Made by a program: the position numbers and the translations under genes. From Palsa-892 sp963751615 (GTDB lineage Bacteria; Pseudomonadota; Alphaproteobacteria; Rhizobiales; Xanthobacteraceae), in assembly GCA_963751615.1 (NCBI GenBank), contig CAVVVG010000006.1:1-64000 (forward strand): a DNA stretch of 64,000 nt, given 5' to 3'. The notes under the pieces are model-generated. The model was not told the DNA's origin and ran no database searches. It saw nothing but the letters and a program-made list of their open reading frames with translations. Shown here piece after piece: positions 8,979 through 17,539 of the stretch. The number at the start of each line of letters is the position of its first letter. The stretch's first letter is position 1.

Positions 8979-9006
8979 AAAAAAAGCCCCGGCTTTGAGG
9001 CCGGGG
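8979..9006 (-). terminator. Rho-independent terminator of the gene ending at 9061
   Basis: On the minus strand, CCCCGGC / GCCGGGG form a strong stem with a six-base loop followed by a run of seven T. It lies 55 bp after the stop of the Tyr/Gly-rich protein. Confidence 0.8.
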
Positions 9007-9060
9007 TAATTTGGGTCAACTCAACCTTGAGAAGATTTAGGATTTCAATCAGCCGATCTC

Positions 9061-9357
9061 TTACCAAGGCCAGCGGCGGTAGCCGTAACCGTAATAGGGA
9101 TACGGCGCACCGTAATAGCCGTAGCCACGATTGTAGCCGTAGTAGCCAGGATAGCCACGATAGTAGCCGTAGCCACGATTGCACACCAATGTACCATATG
9201 CGTTCCGCCAACACCGTCTGACTTGCATGACATCTGACTCTATCGTCGGGCCAATACCTGCACTCAAGTGCAACGCGGCGGCCTGAACAGGTGTGGGGGA
9301 AAGCGAGGCAAGGCTAAGTCCCCCTCCCACCATCAGTATCAAAGCGAGCTTTCTCAT
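9061..9357 (-). CDS. secreted Gly/Tyr-rich protein
   Basis: A 98-residue protein starts at the ATG at 9355-9357, with AGGAG just upstream. A signal peptide (LALILMVGGGLSLASLSP) is followed by GIGPTIESDVMQVRRCWRNA and LVCNRG, and then a tail of GYGYY/GYPGYYGY repeats. The SDVMQVR-x-C-x-C arrangement resembles small Bradyrhizobium secreted proteins ending in Gly-rich repeats. The role is unknown, possibly surface or stress related. A terminator lies just downstream. Confidence 0.75.
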   Translation of the reverse strand: MRKLALILMVGGGLSLASLSPTPVQAAALHLSAGIGPTIESDVMQVRRCWRNAYGTLVCNRGYGYYRGYPGYYGYNRGYGYYGAPYPYYGYGYRRWPW

Positions 9358-9659
9358 CAAACTCTCCTGTGCGTTCGGTGGTTTCGATTTATTTTTTAAT
9401 ATCAGTTTGCAGCGGGACTACATTGACTTGCATCAACGGCGTCTGAGCAAAATTGCTCAAACCCAGCAACAGCCCGCAAGTGACGGTGTCGGCTTCGGCC
9501 TAAAGGCAGCGGCAAAAGCACGTCTGAGATTTGTCAGCTCATCCCCAATGAACAAACGTTCATCCGCACCGTGCTTGCTATACCAGTCGATTGCTTTAGG
9601 CGTCATTGTCGGGTTGTTTGGGTGAAGCCCAAAAGCATCGGAGTTGCATTCAAGTCGTA
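9358..9659. other. stretch with no firmly supported gene
   Basis: A minus-strand frame (about 9470-9630) reads HPNNPTMTPKAIDWYSKHGA and DERLFIGDELTNLRRAF, which has protein-like composition. It lacks a start signal and runs into the repeat at 9660. It may be the remnant of a gene. I recognise nothing else. Confidence 0.3.
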
Positions 9660-9779
9660 ATGTCCGCTTTGGGTCAGAAGCGGACATGACGCTCTCTCAT
9701 CTATGATGTCTGCTTTACCCCCGAAAGCGGACATGTTCAGGGAGCTCAGCTATGTCTGCTTTGTGCCAGAAGCGACACT
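9660..9779 (+). repeat. GCGGACAT repeat, full three hairpins
   Basis: Hairpins A, B and C are present. The right arm of C is damaged (agcgacac). It ends 58 bp beyond the stop of the minus-strand hydrolase at 9837. Confidence 0.85.
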
Positions 9780-9836
9780 GCCGCAACTCATATCGTTGTC
9801 GAAGGCAGCAAGTGTCTTATAGTAGTTCGCTCGCAC

Positions 9837-10820
9837 TCACTTGATATTGAATGTCGTTCTCAGAAAGCTCTTCACGCTCGCGAGCGTCGCCTCGTACGCA
9901 ACGGCGTTGTAGCCAAATTGCCACCCTCGCTCTAAACACGGATCGCTGAAGTCGTATGGCTTGCCGGTCTTGCTATTCAAGATTTGACCGTTTGCGCCTT
10001 CTTCCAACCAACAATTGCGTGCCGAAAGGGCCTGGGGCAGTTTGACCGGATTTGGGAATTCGACCTTGTCATACCAGTGAAGCGCATCAGGAAATTCCGT
10101 AAGGGTCACGTCCACACCCGCCTTCTTCATGCGTTCGACAAAGAAACGGCACTGTTCGATTGAGACGGCCTCGTCGGGAATACCTTGAAATAGCCGAATT
10201 GGTTTGCCGGTGCTCACTGTATCCTCGCGAAACGTCCTGCACAGAGAATAGAGGCCGATATGCGCCGCGAATTGAGTGGTGCTCGGGCCATACATTTTGC
10301 GGAAGCGTTCACTGCTCGAATAGACGGCAGCGACGGTGCCATATGAGAACCCCATGATCGCAATTCGCGCGGGATCAATGAGCGGATTTTCCGCCAACAA
10401 GCCAAGCGCGCGATAGGCATCGAACATGATCGCAAGGGGCGACAATTGCGTCTGATCGTTCATATTCAGTAGGCCACGGCCGGCAAAACTGTCGAGGATG
10501 AATGTTGCGACTCCGATGCTGCCAAGCTCGCGCGCCCAGCGTTCATGACTGGAGTTGGCGCTGCCAAGACCTGGAACCAATATGACTGCCGGAAGTTTTC
10601 CAGTTTGTTGGGCGGCCGGTCCGGGCAGGTGTAATTCTCCCGCCAAGGTGGCCGGTTTGCCGTTCGCATCGCCGGTCAAAAATTGCTGCGTTGTCAGTGT
10701 GACCGTTGGAACGGAAATAATTTGCACCCGATAAAATTGTTCTGGCTTCTGCTGGCCGTATGCCGCTGTTCCGAAGATTAGCATTGCTATTAGGCCAGAA
10801 ACGTAGATCGCGCTTTTCAT
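9837..10820 (-). CDS. secreted dienelactone-hydrolase-like alpha/beta hydrolase
   Basis: This intact 327-residue protein has a signal peptide (residues 1-22). The alpha/beta hydrolase fold shows VILVPGLGSANSSHERWA (oxyanion strand), the nucleophile motif GFSYG with Ser159, Asp216 in GIPDE and His248 in DALHWYD. Such proteins hydrolyse esters or lactones; here it would act in the periplasm. It stands alone, with two tandem repeats upstream of the start (10868-10919) and a GCGGACAT repeat after the stop. The substrate cannot be told. Confidence 0.85.
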   Translation of the reverse strand: MKSAIYVSGLIAMLIFGTAAYGQQKPEQFYRVQIISVPTVTLTTQQFLTGDANGKPATLAGELHLPGPAAQQTGKLPAVILVPGLGSANSSHERWARELGSIGVATFILDSFAGRGLLNMNDQTQLSPLAIMFDAYRALGLLAENPLIDPARIAIMGFSYGTVAAVYSSSERFRKMYGPSTTQFAAHIGLYSLCRTFREDTVSTGKPIRLFQGIPDEAVSIEQCRFFVERMKKAGVDVTLTEFPDALHWYDKVEFPNPVKLPQALSARNCWLEEGANGQILNSKTGKPYDFSDPCLERGWQFGYNAVAYEATLASVKSFLRTTFNIK

Positions 10821-10867
10821 GGCACAGTCCTCAATAGATAACTTCTAATTTTAAATACACCTCCCTG

Positions 10868-10919
10868 AAATTCTGCATCGATATAGCTCAAAAAATTCTG
10901 CATTAATATAACTCAAAAC
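10868..10919 (-). promoter_or_regulatory. two tandem 25-bp repeats upstream of the hydrolase gene
   Basis: The sequence aattctgcatcgatatagct is repeated 25 bp later as aattctgcattaatataact, each followed by caaaa. The pair lies 48-99 bp before the hydrolase start, where a regulator or promoter duplication is expected. No binding protein is known. Confidence 0.45.
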
Positions 10920-11004
10920 GACCCTACGGTTTTGTACGGTCGCCAAAATTTCGGAGGGCCACCTAGGACATCACCTCATCACGCGCTCAGACAGGCACCG
11001 CCCC

Positions 11005-11123
11005 ATGTCCGCTTTGGGTCAAAAGCGGACGTGACGCTCTCTTATTATGATGTCCGCTTTACCTCCGAAAGCGGACATTGATCGGTGAGCCTCGTATGTC
11101 CGCTTTGTGCCAACAGCGGACAT
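11005..11123 (+). repeat. GCGGACAT repeat, full three hairpins (type copy)
   Basis: This is the cleanest copy. A has loop GGGTCA, then the spacer gacgctctcttattatg; B has loop ACCTCCG, then the spacer tgatcggtgagcctcgt; C has loop GTGCCA. Each arm is close to ATGTCCGCTTT / AAAGCGGACAT. It ends 15 bp from the stop of the minus-strand regulator at 11138. Confidence 0.9.
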
Positions 11124-11137
11124 CTCGATCTCTTGGT

Positions 11138-12730
11138 CTATTCTGGTAGCCCCGCTGTTTGTAGGGCTTTTGACCATTTGGCGAAATCTCTCGCTCGGCG
11201 AAAAGGTAACAGATCCGATAGGTTAGAAATACGCAGCGCAGGGTCGAACTCGCGCATGTGGGCTATTAATTTCTGCGCTTTACCGACTCGGCCGGCGAGG
11301 GCGTGACTTGCAGCGGCCCCCCTTATCGCCGTGAGGTAATTTGGCCGCTCACGCATCGCCTTTTCCGCCCAAGCCGTCGCTTCATCATAACGGCCCGCAA
11401 AAAAATGAGCGTATGCGATTGCCGCATGCTCCCGAAAGATGAGTGGATCGAACGGGCTCAGGCGCATTGCGCGCGTCAGGTGTTCAATCGCAACATCCGG
11501 CTCTCCAAGACAAATTCGTACCCACCCACTGACATACCACGCTGCAGCCAGATTAGGATTGAGCCGGAGCGCCTGATCGATGAAGGCGACAGCGCTTTCG
11601 ACATCGGCCTCGAGATAGAAGATCGCGTGCGCGGCCTTAGAGAGAGCAACCGCATCATCTTTGCCTAACTCCGCCGCCCGCCGGGCAAGCCGCGCAGATT
11701 CGGCAATTTCTTGCTGGCGATCTGTAAACCAGCCATACGACTTGCGCTGGACGTAACAATAAGCTGCCATGCCATATGCGGCAGCAAATTCAGGATCAAT
11801 CTGGATCGCCTTATTAAACAGGCGAAGCGCCTCGCTGATGCCGTCCCTGGTCCATTGATAGACGCTGCCCATTCCGCGTAGGTAATAGTCGTAGGCATCG
11901 AGGCTCTTGGTCGGCTTGTGCTTCGCACGCTCGATCTCGACCTGCTCCAGCTTCGGCCCGAGCGCGCCAACGACGTTCGCCGTAACCTGGTCCTGCAAAT
12001 CGAATATGTCCTCAAGTCCCCCATCGAAATAGTTCGCCCAAAGATGAACCCCGGTCGCGGTATCAATGAGCTGCGCAGTGATCCGCACCCGGTTGGCCGC
12101 TTTGCGTACGCTGCCTTCGAGCACGTAGCGCACGCCCATCTCGCGGCCGACGCGCCTTACATCCACGCCCCGGCCTTTGTAGGTGAAGCTCGAACTGCGC
12201 GCGATGACGAACAGCCAGCGGAATTGCGACAGCGCGGTCGTGATGTCCTCAGCGATACCGTCGACGAAATATTCTTGTTCTGGATCCCCCGACATATTGA
12301 CGAAGGGAAGAACCGCAATTGAGGGTTTGTCGGGAAGCGATAGCGCCGCGTCCGGCCGCGCTAAAGGTTCGTGTTCCGTAAACGGCGGTGACTGGACAAT
12401 GCTTTCATCGGGTTGCTCTTGCGACTGCGAAACCGCGCCGATGAATCGAAACCCTTTGCGCGGAATCGTTCGGATTAGCCGCTGCTGCTCGCCGTTGTCG
12501 CCGATCGCCTGACGTGCCACCGTAATTCGGCTGCTGAGGGTTGAGTCCGAGACGATACGGCCGTCCCAGACCCCCGCAATTAGGTCGTCTTTTGTGATGA
12601 CGCGTTCGCGGTTGCGAACGAGATATTCCAGGACATCGAAAACCTGCGGTTCAACAAGGACAAAATCCGTTCCTCGGCGCAATTCCCGTCGTCCGGCGTC
12701 GAGACAATAGTCTTCAAAACGATAGATCAA
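11138..12730 (-). CDS. winged-helix (CadC/OmpR-type) regulator with TolB-like and TPR domains
   Basis: This 530-residue protein starts with an OmpR/CadC DNA-binding winged helix (residues 1-100: EPQVFDVLEYLVRNRERVIT, TVARQAIGD, RTIPRKGFRF). A TolB-like region follows (about 135-265: SIAVLPFVNMSGDPEQEYF, DGIAEDITTALSQF, YVLEGSVRK), then TPR helices (about 290-510). It lacks a clear membrane segment, so it is probably a cytoplasmic transcription regulator. Direct repeats at 12760-12795, between it and the divergent metallopeptidase gene, are a likely binding site. The next regulator (13690-15445) shares its central and TPR domains but has a cyclase in place of the winged helix. Confidence 0.85.
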   Translation of the reverse strand: MIYRFEDYCLDAGRRELRRGTDFVLVEPQVFDVLEYLVRNRERVITKDDLIAGVWDGRIVSDSTLSSRITVARQAIGDNGEQQRLIRTIPRKGFRFIGAVSQSQEQPDESIVQSPPFTEHEPLARPDAALSLPDKPSIAVLPFVNMSGDPEQEYFVDGIAEDITTALSQFRWLFVIARSSSFTYKGRGVDVRRVGREMGVRYVLEGSVRKAANRVRITAQLIDTATGVHLWANYFDGGLEDIFDLQDQVTANVVGALGPKLEQVEIERAKHKPTKSLDAYDYYLRGMGSVYQWTRDGISEALRLFNKAIQIDPEFAAAYGMAAYCYVQRKSYGWFTDRQQEIAESARLARRAAELGKDDAVALSKAAHAIFYLEADVESAVAFIDQALRLNPNLAAAWYVSGWVRICLGEPDVAIEHLTRAMRLSPFDPLIFREHAAIAYAHFFAGRYDEATAWAEKAMRERPNYLTAIRGAAASHALAGRVGKAQKLIAHMREFDPALRISNLSDLLPFRRARDFAKWSKALQTAGLPE

Positions 12731-12759
12731 GCCGAACCCTCGACCCTGGCTTGGGAAAA

Positions 12760-12795
12760 ATCAGGACTGTCTCAGGATTAATCAAGACTATCTCA
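12760..12795. promoter_or_regulatory. 21-bp direct repeats in the divergent promoter, possible operator
   Basis: ATCAGGACTGTCTCA (12760-12774) and ATCAAGACTATCTCA (12781-12795) match at 13 of 15 positions and lie 21 bp apart, two turns on the same DNA face. This spacing suits OmpR-type winged-helix proteins, and the gene for one starts 30 bp away. Confidence 0.5.
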
Positions 12796-12853
12796 AAGAC
12801 CCTCGATTCACCAGCAAGTATGAATTGGCCTCCTTACAACGAAGGAGGAAGCC

Positions 12854-13456
12854 ATGATCAAACAAGCATCTTTCTACGCCATATTAGTCACTTTGACACT
12901 CGTCGGCTCGGCCGCCGCGCAACAACGAAATCCCCGCGCTTCGATGCCTCCCGAATTTACTTGGTCCGAGGATGAGCCGATCATCAGGGACAGGATCGTC
13001 GCCGACACGACCAATCTTAAAAACGGAGAATTACCAGGCCAAGACGCGTTAACGTCCATTGTTACCTGGGTTTCGAACGCTCTCGATCTTCCTGCAATTT
13101 ACGATCTACCGCGTATTGAGCGTGCCCCGGAGATCAAGCTTACTGCGGTGCTACACGGCAGCCCCCTCGCGTCACAGCACGGGGTGTTGAGCATGTACGA
13201 CGACGCTAAGCATACGATCTACGTGCAAGACGACTGGAGCAGCCACACGCCCGAGGGGTTATCCATTCTCATCCACGAGATGGTTCATCACCTTCAGAAT
13301 ATAGCGGGGCTCAAGTACGAATGTCCGCAGTATCGTGAAAAACTTGCATATGTCGCACAGGAGCGTTGGCTAAACTCATCTGGACGGAGTTTGGAAAAGG
13401 ATTTTGGCATCGATCCGTTGACCTACCTCCTCAGCACGGAATGTTACATCCCATAA
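12854..13456 (+). CDS. secreted DUF6647-like putative metallopeptidase
   Basis: A 200-residue protein is preceded by GAAGGAGGA. It has a signal peptide (residues 1-22), a middle part (WVSNALDLPAIYDLPRIE), TIYVQDDW and the zinc-type motif HEMVHHLQ near residue 144, followed by CPQYREKLAYVAQERWL, where a Glu could be a third ligand, and a C-terminal Cys. HExxH with the later helix fits a zincin. I recall similar proteins in Bradyrhizobium as DUF6647. Its gene diverges from the winged-helix regulator, which may control it. Confidence 0.75.
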   Translation: MIKQASFYAILVTLTLVGSAAAQQRNPRASMPPEFTWSEDEPIIRDRIVADTTNLKNGELPGQDALTSIVTWVSNALDLPAIYDLPRIERAPEIKLTAVLHGSPLASQHGVLSMYDDAKHTIYVQDDWSSHTPEGLSILIHEMVHHLQNIAGLKYECPQYREKLAYVAQERWLNSSGRSLEKDFGIDPLTYLLSTECYIP

Positions 13457-13551
13457 ACTGTATCGAAACGGGTATTAGCGGAAGAGCGCTCACTTGAGCG
13501 TTCTTTCTGCTGCAGTCCACACTTCAAGATGAAGACGAAGCCGCATCGCGA

Positions 13552-13670
13552 ATGTCCGCTTTGGGTCAAAAGCGGACATGACAATCTATCTTTGTGATGT
13601 CTGCTTTACCCCCGAAAGCGGACATCGATCGATGAGCCTCGTGTGTCCGCTTTGTGCCAAGAGCGGACAT
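13552..13670 (+). repeat. GCGGACAT repeat, full three hairpins
   Basis: Hairpins A, B and C are present. The copy ends 20 bp from the stop of the minus-strand cyclase gene at 13690. Confidence 0.9.
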
Positions 13671-13689
13671 TGCAACTCCTCCCTAATTC

Positions 13690-15445
13690 CTATTCAGGTA
13701 ATCCAGCAAGGCGCAGGCCGTCCGCGTATTTGTTCCAAACACTTTCATCGAAGTACATCAATCGCTCGCGTAGCTTCGAAAGCGTGAGCTGCGGTTCGTG
13801 CTTCAGTGTTTCACGCACTGCCTCGGCTGCTTTATCCCTCTGCCCCAGTTTCGCTAGGCTCGCTGCAATAAGCAGTAGCGCGGGGACATAGCGAGGGTTT
13901 TGGGCCAATGCTTTTTGAGCCCAAGAGACGGCCTCGTCGAACCGCCCTTCCAAGAAGTGAGCGAATGCCATGCCATAAGCCCGGAACCACGCTCTCGGAT
14001 CGCGGGGGTTCAGTCGCTCGGCACGGTGCAACAGCTCCAACGCTTTGGCCGGGTTTCCTGTGAACGTTTCGAGATTGCCTGCCAGCGTCATAACGGCGGC
14101 GGAATTCGGGTTTAGGAGCAACGCACGATAAGTTAGTTCTTTTGCGCGATTTGCATCCATCCCCAACAGCATGACGGCACTCGCAGCCCACCATAGAACT
14201 TGGCTGTCGTCTTGGCCGAGTTCAACCGCGCGCGACGCCGAGCGCAGTCCCTCGGTCGTTTCTGCTGTGACGTCTTGCGTCCAACCTTGGTGTCGCCGGT
14301 ATGCGAAGCAACGGGCGGTAAAGGCCATAGCCGGGGCGTAGGTGGGGTCGATGACAAGCGCTTTCTTTAGACAGAGAAGCGCTGCCGCAAGGCTTTCCTC
14401 GGTGGAATTCGTAAAAGTGCTGCTGCGCGCGGAGCAGCAAGTCATAGGCATCGAAGTTTGCTGGCGGCTTCTGTTTCAGCCGCTCGATCTCGGCGCGTTG
14501 CAAACCCCCTTCAATGGCAGCAACAATGCTCGCCGTGATGCGATCCTGCAGATCGAATATGTCCTCAAGCGTGCCGTCGAAACTATCCGCCCAGACATGG
14601 GCGCCGCTGGCTCCGTCGATGAGCTGACCGCTGATGCGGACCTTATTGCCGACTTTGCGGACGCTGCCTTCGAGCACGTAGCGAACGCCGAGTTCGCGCG
14701 CAACCTGTTTCACATCGACGGTCTTGCCCTTGTAGGTAAAGGATGAATTCCGAGCAATGACGAAGAACGATTTGATCCGTGAGAGAGCGGTGATGATATC
14801 CTCGACGATACCATCTGCGAAATAATCCTGCTGTGGATCACCGCTTAGGTTGTTGAACGGCAGCACAGCGATGGAAGGTTTGTCGGGCAAGGCGAGTGCT
14901 GGGCGCTTCGTCACTCCGTCTAACTGCACTTGGTAAACCTGCACACGACGAGCAATATTTTTGAGCTGTTGTTCGCCCATGTTGCTTACATTGAGGCTCA
15001 GCTTGCCATCGACCTGTCGGTAAGCGTTTTCCGCGATGCAGATGCCTCCGGGGTTAGCGAGCGCCTCGACCCGAGCTGCGATATTGACGCCTTCGCCGTA
15101 GATGTCACCGCTGTCGAAGATGATATCGCCGACATTGACCCCAATACGCAGTTCGATGCGGCGATCTTCAGGAATTTCGGCATTACGTTCAGTCATACTG
15201 CGCTGAATTTCTAGCGCACAGCGCACGGCATCGACAGCGCTTGCAAATTCGACCAGCGCACCGTCACCCGTCGTTTTGACGACGCGGCCACGATGCTCCG
15301 CGATCTTGGGGTCGATCAGTTCGTGTCGGCACGCCTTGAGCGCTGCGAGCGTGCCTTCTTCATCGATGCCCATCAGGCGGCTGTAGCCCGCAACATCTGC
15401 TGCAAGAATGGCGGTCAGTCTTCGTTCGACGCGCTCTTGGGCCAT
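13690..15445 (-). pseudogene. class III adenylate/guanylate cyclase with TolB-like and TPR domains, one frameshift
   Basis: From the ATG at 15443-15445 the product has a class III cyclase domain (about 1-165: RLTAILAADVAGYSRLM, KTTGDGALVEF, RIGVNVGDI, YGEGVNIAARVEALA), a TolB-like domain (about 190-320: PSIAVLPFNNLSGDPQQDYF, YVLEGSVRK) and TPRs. At 14403/14404 an extra base (CCC/ACC merged) breaks the frame; TEESLAAALLCLKKALVIDP and the TPRs continue to 13690. Repaired, it is about 585 residues, the normal size for this rhizobial family of putative cAMP-producing regulators. The first ORF alone would lose all but the first TPR. Confidence 0.8.
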
Positions 15446-15516
15446 ATCGATTGCCCTATCTACCGCTTATCGAGTGAAGCTTATGGTCGGATGTCGTGGG
15501 TGTCTATCGAAGCAGC

Positions 15517-15591
15517 AATGTCTGCTTTGGTTCATAAGCAGACATAACGCTCTCTCTTTGTGATGTCCGCTTTACCCCCGAAAGCGGACGT
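15517..15591 (+). repeat. GCGGACAT repeat, hairpins A and B only
   Basis: Hairpins A and B with the normal spacer; C is missing. The upstream flank gtgtctatcgaagcagca is shared with the copy at 6263. A leftover of the A-B spacer (gacatgatgctctctgattat) is also seen at 15760-15780. Confidence 0.8.
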
Positions 15592-15790
15592 CAATTCTTT
15601 CAATCGGAAGATCTAGTTGGTCATTTGAGTCCGCACCGAATGTCCTAACAATAGAAAAGACTCTGATCGCAGATTTTTCATTGCGGGCAGGGGCCGCAGC
15701 TTTCAAGCGGGGCAAACAGCGGGCAACAAGAATGGCGGTTTGATGCCGCCGACATCTAGACATGATGCTCTCTGATTATAATATTTTTAT

Positions 15791-15852
15791 TGGTGCCGAC
15801 TGAGAGGATTGAACTCCCGAGCTTCAGTTCAAACCACTGCTCCATCCACTTT
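15791..15852 (-). pseudogene. degenerate tRNA 3' half
   Basis: On the minus strand the sequence ends with a T-arm (GGGAG TTCAATC CTCTC), an acceptor 3' strand AGTCGGC, a discriminator A and an encoded CCA, preceded by a damaged anticodon arm (GTGGTTTGAACTGAAGC). The matching 5' acceptor GCCGACT and the D-arm are not found. It resembles the 3' half of a tRNA, perhaps of tRNA-Thr type, and could be an old integration scar. Confidence 0.5.
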
Positions 15853-15974
15853 AATATAGAGAGTGTTTGCCGACGACGTCTGCCATTCGCCAATATACGG
15901 GAACATCTATTCCGTATATTTTCCGTACATCTGAATCTATTTCTGATCGGAGGCGCCTAAGCTCTTGATAAGAT

Positions 15975-16050
15975 TGGCGCGCCCTACGGGAATCGAACCC
16001 GTGTTTCAGCCGTGAAAGGGCCGTGTCCTAGACCGCTAGACGAAGGGCGC
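15975..16050 (-). tRNA. tRNA-Glu (anticodon TTC)
   Basis: The minus strand folds as a full cloverleaf: acceptor GCGCCCT/AGGGCGC, D-arm with AGCGGTCTAGGAC, anticodon loop CTTTCAC (TTC) and T-arm CGGGTTCGATTCCCG, with CCA encoded at 15975-15977. Confidence 0.95.
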
Positions 16051-16553
16051 TTGGAGAAGATTGCGCAATCCGCTCTTATAGGGAGACCGGCGTATGGCGA
16101 CAAGCCGGAGCGCCTCGCCATTTGGCGACATCTTGGACTTTTCAATGAAATTGACGGCAGAACCGCATCTGAAATTTTGGCTGCGGGTGATCAAATCGAT
16201 TTTCGGATGTGCGATAAATGCAATCCAGATTGTCAAATCCCGCGACGCAATTGCTCTGCCTTTTTGCTTATCAGCGTATTGATTTTGTATGTTTGAACTG
16301 AAAGCAATAGGGATCAGTACAGGACGGGACGTCATGTAGAGATAGCTTGAAACTGCTCGATGATGAACAAAAATTCATCTAGCGCCATAAGCTAAGGCAG
16401 AGCTTGCCGGAATCCGGCATATTACTCCGACCAAGCGTTGCAAACAGGTCACACTTTATTTCTCAACGCAGCATAGCCAGGAGCATCGCTTGTAAATTGC
16501 TGGGCGGCTGTGCGATTATTTTTCTGGCCTTAATAGGGGGGCCGCATAGGATT
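16051..16553. other. stretch with no supported gene
   Basis: Between tRNA-Glu and the small secreted gene, open frames overlap on both strands, lack ribosome sites and match nothing I recognise. The promoter of the gene at 16554 should be in the last part. Confidence 0.5.
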
Positions 16554-16805
16554 ATGACCATGATCAAGAAAATTGTTCTCGCGGTCGCCGTCGCGGCGGT
16601 TGCGGTTTCCTTCGCTCCGACAGTATCGCACGCGAAGAAAGCGAAAGCGCCAGCAAAGAAGTCCTGCACGATGGGTCAAATGATGTCCGGCCAAGCCAAC
16701 TCCATGGGCTGGGCGCCGGTCATGAGATGTGGCGCGGACGGAAAGATGTATCCGACATTTATGATGTGCTACATGGCCGCCAGCTGGTGTCCGCCGAGTA
16801 TGTAA
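16554..16805 (+). CDS. small secreted Met/Cys-rich protein
   Basis: The protein has 83 residues from the ATG at 16554 (another in-frame ATG at 16560 is also possible; the G-rich site upstream does not decide). The signal peptide MIKKIVLAVAVAAVAVSFAP ends near SHA. The mature part is Lys/Ala-rich and then holds CTMGQMMSGQ, WAPVMRCGADGKMYPTFMMC and CPPSM. The many Met and four Cys suggest metal handling, but this is a guess. A terminator follows at 16836. Confidence 0.65.
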   Translation: MTMIKKIVLAVAVAAVAVSFAPTVSHAKKAKAPAKKSCTMGQMMSGQANSMGWAPVMRCGADGKMYPTFMMCYMAASWCPPSM

Positions 16806-16835
16806 ATCATCTGACCTAGATCAGACTGAAGTTGA

Positions 16836-16887
16836 GCCCGCAGACTGGAATGCTTCACGCTTTCCAGCCTTCGGGCTTTTGTTTTTC
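16836..16887 (+). terminator. Rho-independent terminator
   Basis: The arms GCCCGCAGACTGGAA and TTTCCAGCCTTCGGGC form a long, slightly mismatched stem, followed by TTTTGTTTTT. It separates the small secreted gene from the convergent glyoxalase gene. Confidence 0.8.
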
Positions 16888-16890
16888 TCG

Positions 16891-17349
16891 TCACCAGTGA
16901 CCCGTGTTTTTCATCGACTCCCAGGGCTCCTTCGGAGCGAGCGCTTTACCCTTTTGCAGTAGTTCAATGGAGTGTTTGTCGGGCGAACGGATAAAGGCCA
17001 TGCGCCCATCGCGGGGCGGACGATTGATGGTGACGCCCGACTTCATTAGTTTCTCGCAGGTAACGTAAATATCGTCGACCTCATAGGCCAGATGGCCGAA
17101 ATAACGCGCTTCGCCATAGTCTTCATCGCTGTCCCAATTATGAGTAAGTTCGACAAGCGGCGCCGCAAAGCCGGATGGCGCACTGGCCTGAACAAGACCT
17201 TGGTCATCCGATGCGGCAAGAAAGACGAGCGTGAAGCGACCCTGTTCATTTTCGACTCTGCGAACCTCCTTTAAGCCGAATTTTCTGACGTAGAAATCGA
17301 GCGCGGTGTCGAGATTGCGCACGCGTAGCATGGTGTGAAGATATCGCAT
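16891..17349 (-). CDS. gloA: lactoylglutathione lyase (glyoxalase I)
   Basis: This 152-residue VOC-fold enzyme isomerises the methylglyoxal-glutathione hemithioacetal to S-lactoylglutathione in the cytoplasm. It has the two paired beta-alpha-beta-beta-beta modules and all four metal ligands: His5 (MRYLH), Glu67 (PLVELTHNW), His86 (YFGHLAYEVDD) and Glu129 (HSIELLQKG). Length is slightly more than the 135 residues of the E. coli enzyme because of the tail after 135. It starts at the ATG at 17349 and is convergent with the gene at 16554. Confidence 0.92.
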   Translation of the reverse strand: MRYLHTMLRVRNLDTALDFYVRKFGLKEVRRVENEQGRFTLVFLAASDDQGLVQASAPSGFAAPLVELTHNWDSDEDYGEARYFGHLAYEVDDIYVTCEKLMKSGVTINRPPRDGRMAFIRSPDKHSIELLQKGKALAPKEPWESMKNTGHW

Positions 17350-17539
17350 AAAGACCTCTCAAAATTTGGCTGGTTCCATAAAGAGGATTTAGGCAGAATA
17401 GTTTCGTAATTCAAATTTCAGTGTAGACCATTCATGCGTCCAAGGTTAAGCGTCCCGATCATTTCGTTTCGATCGGGCATGGAATGCTACGCATGGGTCG
17501 GGAAAATCATTCCCGGTCGAAGGGCGCTCAGGTTCGAAT

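Noticed and set aside
13578..13787. Open frames such as MTIYLCDVCFTPESGHRS and other MSALxxKRT-type peptides
   Set aside because: They are translations of the GCGGACAT repeat. The same peptides arise wherever the repeat lies, without ribosome sites, so I treat them as spurious.
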